From: Okeania sp. KiyG1
GTDB taxonomy: Bacteria > Cyanobacteriota > Cyanobacteriia > Cyanobacteriales > Microcoleaceae
NCBI RefSeq assembly: GCF_014132355.1
Contig: NZ_BLZO01000042.1
Location: 39,055 to 103,054, forward strand
Direction: 5' to 3'
DNA length: 64,000 nt
Shown: piece after piece, positions 29,026-39,895 of the stretch
Layout: every line of letters begins with the position of its first letter
Position numbering within the stretch: position 1 is the first letter of the stretch
Notes under the pieces: model-generated
Told to the model about the DNA's origin: nothing
Seen by the model: only the letters and a program-made list of their open reading frames with translations
Databases searched by the model: none
Position numbers and translations under genes: made by a program

Positions 29026-32000
29026 ATGGGGCCAGATTTAGTAAGTTGGGTAATACCAAAAGTAGGGGGTTATCTTGTGAAAAAAGCGGGCGATCGCTTA
29101 ACTAAAACTTTGAATAAAACAGATATAGAAAAGGCTATTGAAGCTGGAGAAAAAGCTGTGAAGGAATGGGAAAATAAACTCCCATCTCAACAGCTTTTGT
29201 TTTATTCGGCTAAACCCGATGGTTGGAATGGATTTAATAAATTTCTGAGTCAATATTTGGAACATTCTGGTGTTTTGACGGAATTAGAAAAACCATTGAT
29301 TAATCAAGGTAAGCCAGATATTGATATTTTAATAAGAGTATTTCAACAGGAAGCTGAAGCTAAAAATATTCCACTAATTCAATCAAGTCTCAAGTCATGG
29401 TTAGAGATTTTTATTAATGCTTATTTTCAGCATACTAATACTTATATTAAGTTTCAGGTGGCTAAACAAAATTATTTTGAACAGTTAGCAAATTGGTTTG
29501 ATGATGTGAAATTTGCTGGTATTTATGTGCCTGGGCAAGAGGTAGAAAAGTCTGAGAAGTTAGCCTATATTTTTGTCATGCCTGATGTGGTAGAAGATGT
29601 CTCAAAAAGTGGTGGTTTTGAACGAGATTTTTTATTAGCTGGAACTGGGGAAAAATTGGAAAGGGAGCTGTTTGTAAATACTACTGGCAGAAAATTTTTA
29701 GCCTCAGAATTGTTGACTCAAAGTCAGTCACGGAAATTTGTAATATTAGGTGCGCCTGGGTCGGGAAAAACAACTTTGATGAGTTATTTTGCCGTGATGT
29801 TGGCTGAGTCGAACCCCCCAAGCTCCCTTAATAAGGGGGGCTATAGTTCTGGAAATTCTGTGGGTGAGATGTTGGCTGAGTCGATCCCCCCAACCCCCCT
29901 TAATAAGGGGGGCTATAGTCAGGAAAATACTTTGGTTCAAAAAAGCGATCGCTCCAACGAATCTTCTTCCCACCTTTTTAAGGGTGACGAACCCTCTTCT
30001 TCCCCCCTTGATAAGGGGGGCCAGGGGGGATCGAATAGTCAAGATGCCCTTGATAAGGAGGGCTATAGTCAGGAAAATACTCTGGTTCAAAACAGCGATC
30101 GCTCCAACGAATCTTCTTCCCCCCTTGATAAGGGGGGCCAGGGGGGATCGAATAGTCAAGATGCCCTTAATAAGGGGAGCTATAGTCAGGAAAATACTCT
30201 GATTCAAAACAGCGATCACTCCAACGAATCTTCTTCCCCCCTTGATAAGGGGGGCCAGGGGGGATCGAATAATCAAGATGCCCTTAATAAGGGGAGCTAT
30301 AGTCAGGAAAATACTCTGATTCAAAACAGCGATCGCTACACTGAATCTTCTTCCCCCCTTTTTAAGGGTGACGAACCCTCTTCTTCCCCCCTTATTAAGG
30401 GGGGCCAGGGGGGATCGAATAGTCAAGATGCCCTTAATAAGGGGGGCTATAGTCAGGAAAATACTTTAGTTCAAAACAGCGATCGCTCCAACGAATCTTC
30501 TGAGTCGATCCCCCCAACCCCCCTTGGTAAGGGGGGCTATAGTCAGGAAAATACTCTGGTTCAAAATAGCGATCGCTCCAACGAATCTTCTTCCCCCCTT
30601 GATAAGGGGGGCCAGGGGGGATGGAATAGTCAAGGTGCAACAATACTAGGTTTAGATCCAAACACTGACTGGCTGCCAATTTTAATCAGGATACGAGACT
30701 TAGCACGACATCCAGACAAAAGTATTCTCGAATATGCTCGCGTATTTGCTGAAAAAACTATGGCGGTTAAAACTTTGCCAGTGGGATTTTTTGAACATTG
30801 GTTAGAGGATGGCAGAGCGTTAATATTGTTGGATGGTTTGGATGAAGTGGCAGAGGAAGGCAAACGCTATGATGTGGTCAGACGGATAGAGAATTTTTTA
30901 GGGCAGTTTGACAGAAATAGGGCAATTATTACATCTCGTCCTGCTGGTTATCGACGTGACTTTTTCCGCACTGAGGAATTTCCCCACTATCAAATGCAGT
31001 CGTTTGATGATGAGAAGATTTCGGCATTTATCAATAATTGGTATGACAGTCGGTTTCGGGATAAAGAGGAAGCAGAAAGGCGCAAGGAAAGTTTACGGAA
31101 GGCGCTGGATGATAATGACCGGATTAAGTTGTTGGCACGGAATCCTTTGTTGTTGACAATTATTGCTTTGATTCATCGATATCAGGCGGTTTTGCCGAAA
31201 GAAAGATATCGACTTTATGATAAGGCAGTGGAGACTTTGTTAATTTCTTGGGATGCGAATAAGGAGTTGAGTAGTGATGGGAAGTTGAAATATTTAGGTT
31301 TGGACGATCTGCGTAGGTTGATGGAATTGTTGGCTTTTTGGGTGCATACTCAGGGAAATGTGGGGAATGATGAGGGCGGCACTTTGATGGATAAAGATGA
31401 GTTGACTGAGCAGTTGAGTCGAGAGATTAAGCAGTTGAAGCAGGTGCAGTTGTATCAAGCGAAGGAGGAGGCAGAAAGATTTGTGGATTTGATTCGGGAA
31501 CGCACGGGTTTGTTGAATGAACAGGGGCAAGATTGTTATGGGTTTGTGCATAAGACTTTTCAGGAATATTTGTGTGCTGAGGAAATTAATTATCAGGCGG
31601 ATAATGAGGGTGATTTTGAGATTGTGTTGGATAGTATTCGGGAGCATTTGCATGAGTCTCACTGGCGGGAAGTTTTACTATTGCTCATAGCGCAACAAAA
31701 GCCGAAAAAGGTGGCAAAGGCGATGCGGGTGATTTTGGATCGTGGTAGTGAGTATGAGGAGTGGTTACATCAAGATTTGTTTTTTGCTGGAAATTGTTTG
31801 GCAGAAGATCCCAAAGGTTTGCGGGGTGTTGCTGGTGAGTTGGTGCAGGAGATTTTGGAGAGGTTGGTTGAGTTGGAGGTGAGTAGTGAGGAGAAGGTTG
31901 GTGAGAATGTTCGGGAGGAGATTTATCGGATTTTTTGTAGTTTGTATGAAACAGATTTTGAGGGGCAAGTTTTAGGGATGTTGAAAGAGCGGGCAGATTT

Positions 32001-33249
32001 AATTGATAAGGAGAGGTTGCTGAAATATCGAGCAGAGTTAGGGGAAAAGGAGGAGGTAATTGCAATATTACTAGCGCGATTAAAGGATGACAATTCTGAT
32101 GTGCGTGGGAGAGCAGTCTTTGCTTTGGGCAAATTGGGCAACAGTTCCGAAACAGTATTTAACTCCCTACTACCTCTACTTCAGGATGAGGGTTCTTTTG
32201 TGCGTTGGAGGGCAGCGGAAGCCTTGGGCAATTTGGGCAACAGTTCCGAAACAGTAGTTAACTCCCTACTACCTCTACTTCAGCATGAGAATTCTTTTGT
32301 GCGTGGGAGCGCAGCAGATGCCTTGAGGAATTTGGGTAACAGTTCCGAAACAGTAGCTAACTCTCTACTACCTCTACTTCAGGATGAGAATTATTTTATG
32401 AGTAGGAGTGCAGCCTTAGCTTTGGGCAATTTGGGCAACAGTTCCGAAACAGTAGTTAACTCCCTACTACCTCTACTTCAGGATGAGAATTCTGATGTGC
32501 GTGGGAATGCAGCCTTAGCTTTGGGTAATTTGGGTAACAGTTCCGAAACAGTAGTTAACTCTCTACTACCTCTACTTCAAGATGAGAATTCTGATGTGCG
32601 TGGGAATGCAGCCTTAGCTTTGGGCAATTTGGGCAACATTTCCGAAACAGTAGTTAACTCGCTACTAGCTCTACTTCAGGATGAGAATTCTGATGTGCGT
32701 GGGAGGGCAGCCGATGCCTTGAGCAAATTGGGTAACAGTTCCGAAACAGTAGTTAACTCCCTACTAGCTCTACTTCAGGATGAGGATTCTTTTGTGCGTT
32801 GGATGGCAGCCTTCGCTTTGGGCAATTTGGGCAACAGTTCCGAAACAGTAGTTAACTCCCTACTAGCTCTACTTCAGGATGAGGATTTTATTGTGCGTTG
32901 GATGGCAGCCTTCGCTTTGGGCAATTTGGGCAACAGTTCCGAAACAGTAATTAACTCCCTACTAGCTCTACTTCAGGATGAGGATTATTTTGTCCGTTGG
33001 AGGGCAGCCAACGCTTTGAGCAAATTGGGCAACAGTTCCGAAACAGTAATTAACTCCCTACTAGCTCTACTTCAGGATGAGAATTCTTTTGTGCGTTGGA
33101 GTGCAGCCAACGCTTTGAGCAAATTGGGCAAAAAATCCAACAATATCCGCCCCACTATCATTCAATGGATTCAACAACATCAGGACTCAGAATATGTCGG
33201 CAGAGGTATTGATGTGCTGTGGTATTTAGTTGTAGGCGAGGAAAATTGA
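29026..33249 (+). CDS. NACHT NTPase with HEAT-repeat C-terminus (NLR-like candidate conflict sensor)
   Basis: 1407 residues from ATG 29026, with AAGGG about 8 bases upstream. Residues 1-200 are helical and not recognised; they would hold any effector. The NACHT ATPase starts with FVILGAPGSGKTTLM (Walker A 242-250). Walker B LILLDGLDEVAEE lies near 598-610, then IITSRPAGYR, LLARNPLLLTIIALI and FVHKTFQEYLCAEE. Residues ~261-537 are a low-complexity insert between Walker A and Walker B, absent from the expected fold. From ~1015 there are eleven 33-residue HEAT units (SLLPLLQDENSDVRGNAALA, then LGNLGNSSETVVN), ending QWIQQHQDSEYVGRGIDVLW. NACHT proteins with repeat sensors act in bacterial anti-phage defence; that role is inferred here. 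No partner gene adjoins it. Confidence 0.88.
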   Translation: MGPDLVSWVIPKVGGYLVKKAGDRLTKTLNKTDIEKAIEAGEKAVKEWENKLPSQQLLFYSAKPDGWNGFNKFLSQYLEHSGVLTELEKPLINQGKPDIDILIRVFQQEAEAKNIPLIQSSLKSWLEIFINAYFQHTNTYIKFQVAKQNYFEQLANWFDDVKFAGIYVPGQEVEKSEKLAYIFVMPDVVEDVSKSGGFERDFLLAGTGEKLERELFVNTTGRKFLASELLTQSQSRKFVILGAPGSGKTTLMSYFAVMLAESNPPSSLNKGGYSSGNSVGEMLAESIPPTPLNKGGYSQENTLVQKSDRSNESSSHLFKGDEPSSSPLDKGGQGGSNSQDALDKEGYSQENTLVQNSDRSNESSSPLDKGGQGGSNSQDALNKGSYSQENTLIQNSDHSNESSSPLDKGGQGGSNNQDALNKGSYSQENTLIQNSDRYTESSSPLFKGDEPSSSPLIKGGQGGSNSQDALNKGGYSQENTLVQNSDRSNESSESIPPTPLGKGGYSQENTLVQNSDRSNESSSPLDKGGQGGWNSQGATILGLDPNTDWLPILIRIRDLARHPDKSILEYARVFAEKTMAVKTLPVGFFEHWLEDGRALILLDGLDEVAEEGKRYDVVRRIENFLGQFDRNRAIITSRPAGYRRDFFRTEEFPHYQMQSFDDEKISAFINNWYDSRFRDKEEAERRKESLRKALDDNDRIKLLARNPLLLTIIALIHRYQAVLPKERYRLYDKAVETLLISWDANKELSSDGKLKYLGLDDLRRLMELLAFWVHTQGNVGNDEGGTLMDKDELTEQLSREIKQLKQVQLYQAKEEAERFVDLIRERTGLLNEQGQDCYGFVHKTFQEYLCAEEINYQADNEGDFEIVLDSIREHLHESHWREVLLLLIAQQKPKKVAKAMRVILDRGSEYEEWLHQDLFFAGNCLAEDPKGLRGVAGELVQEILERLVELEVSSEEKVGENVREEIYRIFCSLYETDFEGQVLGMLKERADLIDKERLLKYRAELGEKEEVIAILLARLKDDNSDVRGRAVFALGKLGNSSETVFNSLLPLLQDEGSFVRWRAAEALGNLGNSSETVVNSLLPLLQHENSFVRGSAADALRNLGNSSETVANSLLPLLQDENYFMSRSAALALGNLGNSSETVVNSLLPLLQDENSDVRGNAALALGNLGNSSETVVNSLLPLLQDENSDVRGNAALALGNLGNISETVVNSLLALLQDENSDVRGRAADALSKLGNSSETVVNSLLALLQDEDSFVRWMAAFALGNLGNSSETVVNSLLALLQDEDFIVRWMAAFALGNLGNSSETVINSLLALLQDEDYFVRWRAANALSKLGNSSETVINSLLALLQDENSFVRWSAANALSKLGKKSNNIRPTIIQWIQQHQDSEYVGRGIDVLWYLVVGEEN
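29808..30636 (+). repeat. In-frame palindrome-derived expansion inside the NACHT domain
   Basis: A tandem series built on CCCCCCTTGATAAGGGGGG-type palindromes, GCCCTTAATAAGGGG and an extended HIP1 (AACAGCGATCGCTCC). The phrase TATAGTCAGGAAAATAC recurs at 29914, 30064, 30181, 30298, 30448 and 30538. The spacings 150, 117, 117, 150 and 90 are all multiples of three. It is translated as SPLDKGGQGGSNSQDALNKG and GYSQENTLVQNSDRSNESS units, hydrophilic and Gly/Ser/Asn-rich. Palindromes of the same type are intergenic at 19990-20100. Confidence 0.9.
32065..33140 (+). repeat. Eleven near-identical 99-bp HEAT-coding repeats
   Basis: Each unit contains AACAGTTCCGAAACAGTAG followed by TTAACTCCCTACTA and CTACTTCAGGATGAG. 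Differences cluster at the same few codons: the residues after QDE (NSDVRGN, GSFVRWR, DSFVRWM, DFIVRWM, NYFMSRS) and Pro/Ala at position 4. The backbone codons are almost invariant, which implies recent or ongoing homogenisation. Confidence 0.9.
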
Positions 33250-33849
33250 GATGGTCAAAGACATTTAGATTTTCAACTTCAAAAGGTGAGTCTAGGAAAA
33301 GAAACTATTGAACAATAGTAAGGGCGATCGCCCACAAATGCCAAACAAACAGTCTCTGAGGAAAATTGAGATGGAGGGAGACGTTTAGATTTTCAACTTC
33401 AAAAGGTAACTCACGGAAAAAAAACTATTGGACAATAGTAAGGGCGATCGCCCAAAAATGCCAAACAAACACTATTTTTCAATGTTCTTTTCCACTATTG
33501 TTCAATGGATTCAACAACATCAAGATTCAGAATATCTCGGCAGTGGTATTGATGCGTTGTGGTATTTAGTCGTAGGCGAGGAAAATTGAGATGGAGGGAG
33601 ACATTTAGATTTTCAACTTCAAAAGGTAACTCATGGAAAAGAAACTATTGGACAATAGTAAGGGCGATCGCCCAAAAATGCCAAACAAACACTATTTTTC
33701 AATGTTCTTTTCCACTATTGTTCAATGGATTCAACAACATCAGGACTCAGAATATGTCGGCAGTGGTATTGATGTGCTGTGGTATTTAGTCGTAGGCGAG
33801 GAAAATTAAGATGGTGGAAGACATTTAGATTTGCAACTTCAAAAGGTGA

Positions 33850-34008
<159 letters not shown>

Positions 34009-35572
34009 TGAGTCATGGAAAAGAAACTATTGGACAATAGTAAGGGCGATCGCTCAAAAATGCCAAACAAACACTATTTTTCAATGTTCTTTTCCACTAT
34101 TGTTCAATAGATTCAACAACATCAAGATTCAGAATATGTCGGTAGAGGTATTTATGCGCTGTGGTATTTAGTTGTAGGCGAGGAAAATTGAGATGGAGGG
34201 AGACATTTAGATTTTCAACTTCAAAAGGTCAGTTATGGAAAAGAAACTATTGGACAATAGTAAGGGCGATCGCCTAAAAATGCCAAACAAACACTAGAGT
34301 TCAATTTTCCTTTCCACTATTGTTCAATGGATTCAACAACACCAAGATGAGGGAATATGTCGGCAGAGGTATTGATGCGTTGTGGTATTTAGTTGTAGGC
34401 GAGGAAAATTGAGATGGAGGGAGACATTTAGATTTTCAACTTCAAAAGGTAACTCATGGAAAAAAAACTATTGGACAATAGTAAGGGCGATCGCCCACAA
34501 ATGCCAAACAAACAGTCTCTGAGGAAAATTGAGATGGAGGGAGACGTTTAGATTTTCAACTTCAAAAGGTAACTCACGGAAAAAAAACTATTGGACAATA
34601 GTAAGGGCGATCGCCCAAAAATGCCAAACAAACACTATTTTTCAATGTTCTTTTCCACTATTGTTCAATAGATTCAACAACATCAGGATTCAGAATATGT
34701 CGGCAGTGGTATTGATGTGCTGTGGTATTTAGTCGCAAGGGAGAAAAATTGAGATGGTAGAAAACATTTAGATTTGCAACTTCAAAAGGTGAGTCTAGGA
34801 AAAGAAACTATTGGACAATAGTAAGGGCGATCGCCCACAAATGCCAAACAAACAGTCTCTGAGGAAAATTGAGATGGAGGGAGACGTTTAGATTTTCAAC
34901 TTCAAAAGGTAACTCACGGAAAAAAAACTATTGGACAATAGTAAGGGCGATCGCCCAAAAATGCCAAACAAACACTTGAATTCAATCTTCTTTTCCACTA
35001 TTGTTCAATGGATTCAACAACATCAAGATTCAGAATATCTCGGCAGTGGTATTGATGCGTTGTGGTATTTAGTCGTAGGCGAGGAAAATTGAGATGGAGG
35101 GAGACATTTAGATTTTCAACTTCAAAAGGTAACTCATGGAAAAAAAACTATTGGACAATAGTAAGGGCGATCGCCCAAAAATGCCAAACAAACACTTGAA
35201 TTCAATCTTCTTTTCCACTATTGTTCAATGGATTCAACAACATCAAGATTCAGAATATCTCGGCAGTGGTATTGATGCGTTGTGGTATTTAGTCGTAGGC
35301 GAGGAAAATTGAGATGGAGGGAGACATTTAGATTTTCAACTTCAAAAGGTAACTCATGGAAAAAAAACTATTGGACAATAGTAAGGGCGATCGCCCAAAA
35401 ATGCCAAACAAACACTATTTTTCAATGTTCTTTTCCACTATTGTTCAATGGATTCAACAACATCAAGATTCAGAATATCTCGGCAGTGGTATTGATGCGT
35501 TGTGGTATTTAGTCGTAGGCGAGGAAAATTGAGATGGAGGGAGACATTTAGATTTGCAACTTCAAAAGGTGA

Positions 35573-35758
35573 TATTATGTCCGGATAATTAGTGATAAAA
35601 AAACTTTCTCCTTTTCCTCCTGTTTATTTTTTCTTCTTGCTTCTTTCTTCTTCTTTCTTACCTCCTGACTTCCCCTCCTGGGAGGGGTTAGGGGTGGGTT
35701 GACTCCTGACTCCTGACTCCTCCGTCATTTATTTACAAGTATTCAACCGGACATGATA
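35573..35758 (+). mobile_element. 186-bp MITE, same site in a second cassette unit
   Basis: Same ends, same TGA duplication (35570-35572, 35759-35761) and same target position as the copy at 33850. It has an additional CTTCCCCTCCTGGGAGGGG.. segment and point changes. Most likely copied with the unit, then modified. Confidence 0.88.
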
Positions 35759-36052
35759 TGAGTCTAGGAAAAGAAACTATTGGACAATAGTAAGGGCGAT
35801 CGCCCAAAAATGCTAAACAAACACTTGAGTTTAATTTTCCTTTCCACTATTGTTCAATGGATTCAACAACACCAAGATGAGCGAAGAACTCGTCAGAGGT
35901 ATTGATGCGTTGTGGTATTTAGTTGTAGGCGAGGAAAATTGAGATGGTGGAAAACACAAGGCAGGAGTCATAGCGTTTCACGGAAGTCAGAACATATGAT
36001 ATTTTCAAGGTGAATTTGCGCAAGTCCTATTTATTTAATCAGGTAACATAAC

Positions 36053-39026
36053 ATGAATAAAATTTTTATTAAACGACTTTTAATCTTGATAATCGTTAGT
36101 TTCTGTTTATTGATTTCTGCATCTAAGATTTATGCTCAAAATAATCAGAACTTAAAGCATATCAATAATCCTATTATTTTAACGGATGAAAAAACCAAAT
36201 ATCCTTTAGGATTACATTTAGAAATATTTGAAGATCAAACTAGGGAATTAACTATTGAAGATGTTGTCAATCAAGAATTTACTCCTAGTGATAAAAATAT
36301 CCCCAACTTAGGTATCAAAACATCAGCAATCTGGGTTCGTTTTCGAGTCAAAAATCAAGCAAGTTTGACACAAAAATGGATATTAAGTTTCAATGATACT
36401 CGTACAGGTACGGTAGATTTTTATTTTTCTCAAGGAGATGAAAAAGGATTTAAAACCATTAAAACAGGCAGATTTTTACCTTTTAACACTAGAGAATTTA
36501 ACCATCGTTTTTTTATCTTTAGTTTGCCTTTTACCGACAATAATGAAAAAACTGTTTATCTACGTTTAACTTCAAAAGCAGGTTTAGCTATTTCCTTAAA
36601 TATTTATTCCTTAGAAACATTTTTCCAGGAGGATCAACATCAACTTTTATTTTTAGGGGTAGGTTATGGAATTATTGTAATAATGATTGGTTATAACTTA
36701 TTTTTATTTATTTCTTTAAAAGACAAAAGCTATCTACATTTTGTCTTGTTTACTACAGGTTATTTATGTTTTAAGCTGTGTCGAGAAGAAATAGGACATC
36801 AATTATTTTGGTATGACTTTCCTAGCTATTTTGAGATTCAATCATTGGGAGTATTATCAATGTATTTTTCTTGATAAAATTCACCCAATCTTTCTTAAAA
36901 ACTAAAAATATCTTCCTAAAATAGATAGATTTTTATTTATTATATCTTTACCACTTCCTATGACAATTCTGACCATATCAACAAGATGGACTAATTTTAT
37001 CCAAGCTTTTTATGATATACCTAATCGTATAATAATATTAATAACTGCTTTAATCAGATGGAGACAAGGATATAAACCAACTAAATATTTTCTATTAGCT
37101 ATGTTTGTTCCTAGTCTGGGTTCGATTCTGTTTAGTTTTAGTGTTTTGGGTTTGATACCTTATAATCTTCCTCTAAATAACCTTCTTTGGGATTTAATTT
37201 ATACTTTACCGATATCATTATTTTCCTTTGCTTTGGCAGATAGAATTAATTTGATTCAAGAGGAAAGAGAGAAAGCACAAAATGAAGCCTTGAAAAATGC
37301 TGAACTTAATCAAAAATTAATTCAAGAACAAAATATTGTTTTAGAAAAAAAAGTTGAAGAAAGAACGGAAGAATTATCCATTGCTAAAGAAAAAGCGGAA
37401 GTTGCAAATCAAGCAAAAAGCAGTTTTATTGCTAATATGAGTCACGAATTACGCACTCCTTTAAATGCTATTTTAGGCTTTTCTCAAATTATGATGCGTT
37501 CTCCAACCTTATCTCAAGAACAAAAGGAAAATACAACTATTATCAATAAAAGTGGCAACTATTTATTAACCTTGATTAATAATATTTTAGACTTATCTAA
37601 AATTGAAGCCGGGAAAATGACAATATATCCCAATAATTTTGATTTTTATTCTTTCTTAAATGAACTGGAAGACTTATTACACATAACTGCAGAAAATAAA
37701 GGATTAACATTAATATTTGACCATCAAGATAATGTACCTCAATATATATATACTGACGAAACAAAACTCAGGCAAGTATTAATTAATTTAATCAATAATG
37801 GAATTAAATTTACCTCAGAAGGGGGTGTGAGTGTCACAGTTGTGAGTCAAAAAGAATCCCCTCTTAATCCCCTAGAAAGGCAAAAAGAATCCCCCCTTAA
37901 TCCCCCCTTAGAAAGGGGGGAAAGTTCTGGAAAAAATCCATCCTTAGAAAGGGGGGAAAGTAATGGAAAAAATTCCCCCTTAGAAAGGCAAAAAGAATCC
38001 CCCCTTAATCCCCCCTTAGAAAGGGGGGAAAGTTCTGGAAAAAATCCATCCTTAGAAAGGGGGGAAAGTAATGGAAAAAATTCCCCCTTAGAAAGGAGGG
38101 AAAGTAATGAAAAAGCCACAATTATTTTTGAAGTGAGAGATACAGGAGCAGGAATAGCTGAAAATGAAATGAGTAAATTATTTGAAGCATTCGCCCAAAC
38201 TGAAACAGGTAAAAATAGTCAAGAAGGTACAGGATTAGGCTTACCCATTAGTCGTAAATTTGTACAGTTAATGGGAGGAGATATTACTGTTAAAAGTAAA
38301 GTGGGAATAGGTACAACTTTTCGATTTTACATCCAAGTTGATATCGTCAATCAAGAAGATATAGAAACTCAAGAAAATCCTCGTCATGTTATTGCTTTAA
38401 AACCCAATCAACCCCGTTATAAAATCTTAATTGTAGATGACCGCCCTACTAATCGTTTATTATTAATTAAGTTATTACAGCCATTAGGATTTGAATTAAA
38501 AGAAGCAGAAAATGGAAAACAAGCCATAGAAATTTGGGAGGAATGGCAACCTCATTTAATTTGGATGGATATGAGAATGCCAGTGATGAATGGTTACGAA
38601 GCAACTCAAATAATTAAAGGTACAACTAAAGGAAATGCCACAGCAATAATTGCCTTAACAGCGAGTGTATTAGAAGAACAGAAAGCAATTATTTTATCAG
38701 CAGGATGTGATGATTTTGTCAGAAAACCTTTTCGAGAATCAATAATTTTTGAGACAATGAAAAAGCATTTAGGAGTGGAATATATTTATGCAGAAGAAAC
38801 TCCAGCTCAAACTCCCACTGAATTGCCAAGTTTAACAGTAGAAGATTTGGAAAAAATGCCTAGTGAATGGTTAGAAGAACTTTATGATGCAGTGAAAGCT
38901 TTAGATGACGATCTGAGCTTAGAATTAATTGCACAAATTCCGGCTGAACAATCTTTATTAGCGGAAAAGTTAACTAATTTAGTCAATGATTTTCAATTTA
39001 AAACTATTAGACAATTATTAGAATAA
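36053..39026 (+). pseudogene. 7TM-DISM hybrid histidine kinase, paralogue 1 (two one-base deletions)
   Basis: A signal peptide (about 1-28) and an extracytoplasmic 7TMR-DISMED2 domain (AIWVRFRVKN, FNHRFFIFSLPF) precede the 7TM region. Then come a coiled coil, HisKA with MSHELRTPLNAILGFSQIM, HATPase (DTGAGIAENEM, EGTGLGLPISR) and a REC domain (ILIVDDRPTN, WMDMRMPVMNG). The frame is lost in the 7TM part: against paralogue 2, a G is missing at 36872-36874 (TCTTGA versus TCTTGGATA) and one A from the A-run at 36904-36908; frame resumes before 36960. The HATPase holds a palindrome-derived insert (37849-38108). Paralogue 2 lies about 870 bp downstream. The ligand is unknown; DISMED2 domains are thought to bind carbohydrate. 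Confidence 0.85.
37849..38108 (+). repeat. In-frame palindromic repeat insert in the HATPase domain, paralogue 1
   Basis: Two 108-bp units translate to KESPLNPPLERGESSGKNPS and LERGESNGKNSPLERQ. The DNA is built on CCCCCCTTAATCCCCCCTTA and GAAAGGGGGGAAAG. It lies between the strand GGVSVTVVSQ and FEVRDTGAGI, a surface loop just before the G1 box. Confidence 0.88.
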
Positions 39027-39219
39027 CCCGGGTGCATCTCATATCAAATCCGGTCGCATCGGTGTAATTAGATTCTTATGGTGGGGAGTGTGGGGAGTGT
39101 GGGGAGATGGGGCGATCGAGAAATATTTGGTAATGGTTGAAGATAGAACATTTTTTTATACCGAATTAAACGGATTTGATATCAATAGGCAACAGGGAAC
39201 AGGGAACAGGGAATATATT

Positions 39220-39310
39220 TAGAACTTACGCATATACGCTATATATAGTACTTATAACTATTGTCCAATAGTTACTGGACTCTATACATAGTGTCTTTGC
39301 GTAAGTCCTG
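39220..39310 (-). mobile_element. 91-bp MITE, CAGGACTTACGCA family
   Basis: Ends TAGAACTTACGCA and TGCGTAAGTCCTG with an exact 5-bp duplication ATATT (39215-39219, 39311-39315). Its interior, read on the opposite strand, matches the element at 11029-11119, including ACTATTGGACAATAGT. Confidence 0.88.
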
Positions 39311-39700
39311 ATATTATTATTGGAGATGTCTAATGAATAAAGCAAGTATTCATTTAATTTCTACTACTGGACCGACACAGCTAAAACTGTGCAATAGATT
39401 TTTGTTTCTAGGTGTCTTTATCTCCCAATCTCCCCATCCCCCCATCCCCCATCTCCCCATCTAATGCACCATTTAAGGTGTGTCAGTCTACTACATTTGG
39501 TATTGAAGCCATTCCCATAGGACTCCTGACTCCTAAGAAATAGCCTAACTATTTGTAGCAAACATTTATCAAGTTGGTATTAGACGCATAGTTGGGCAGA
39601 AAAATCATTCTTACAATTCTTATTCCTACCTCCTCCCTCATTCCCGTTTCTCCTGTCTTCCCCTCCTGGGAGGGTTAGGGGTGGGTTGTCTCCTGTCTCC

Positions 39701-39848
39701 TACAGCGCTTTTCAAATTGATGAACCACATCGTCAAACAAAAATCCTGTAAGGGCGCAATTCGGAGCTTTGCGGAGCGCAAATGCCATTTGCTACGCATA
39801 ACTACGTTAACGCCCCTACTGTGGTTTACTGAAATGAAAACCGCTGTA
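39701..39848. mobile_element. 148-bp inverted-repeat element TACAGCG..CGCTGTA with a nested composite repeat
   Basis: Left TACAGCGCTTTTCAAATTGA.. and right ..TGAAAACCGCTGTA are imperfect inverted repeats; inner arms GAACCACA and TGTGGTTT also match. Between them GGGCG..CGCCCCTA encloses CTTTGCGGAGCGCAAATGCC-type short repeats like those at 5592 and 28417. Confidence 0.7.
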
Positions 39849-39895
39849 AGAAATATCCTAGCTATTTGTAGCAAACATTTATCAATTTGTAGAAC

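Larger units (their letters stand above)
39027..39895. other. Gap between kinase paralogues, filled with repeats
   Basis: Holds CCCGGGTGCATCTC (compare 26140), GGGGAGTGT heptamers (about 39082-39110), GGAACAG heptamers (39190-39210), the MITE at 39220, CCCCAT repeats (39425-39465) and the element at 39701. Two GTAGCAAACATTTATCAA phrases (39556, 39870) belong to the family at 51169 and 59980. The short ORFs here are not protein-like. Confidence 0.55.

Noticed and set aside
29746-30863. Minus-strand and alternative-frame ORFs across the NACHT insert
   Set aside because: Open frames are a by-product of palindromic repeats; the plus-strand frame continues the NACHT domain on both sides.
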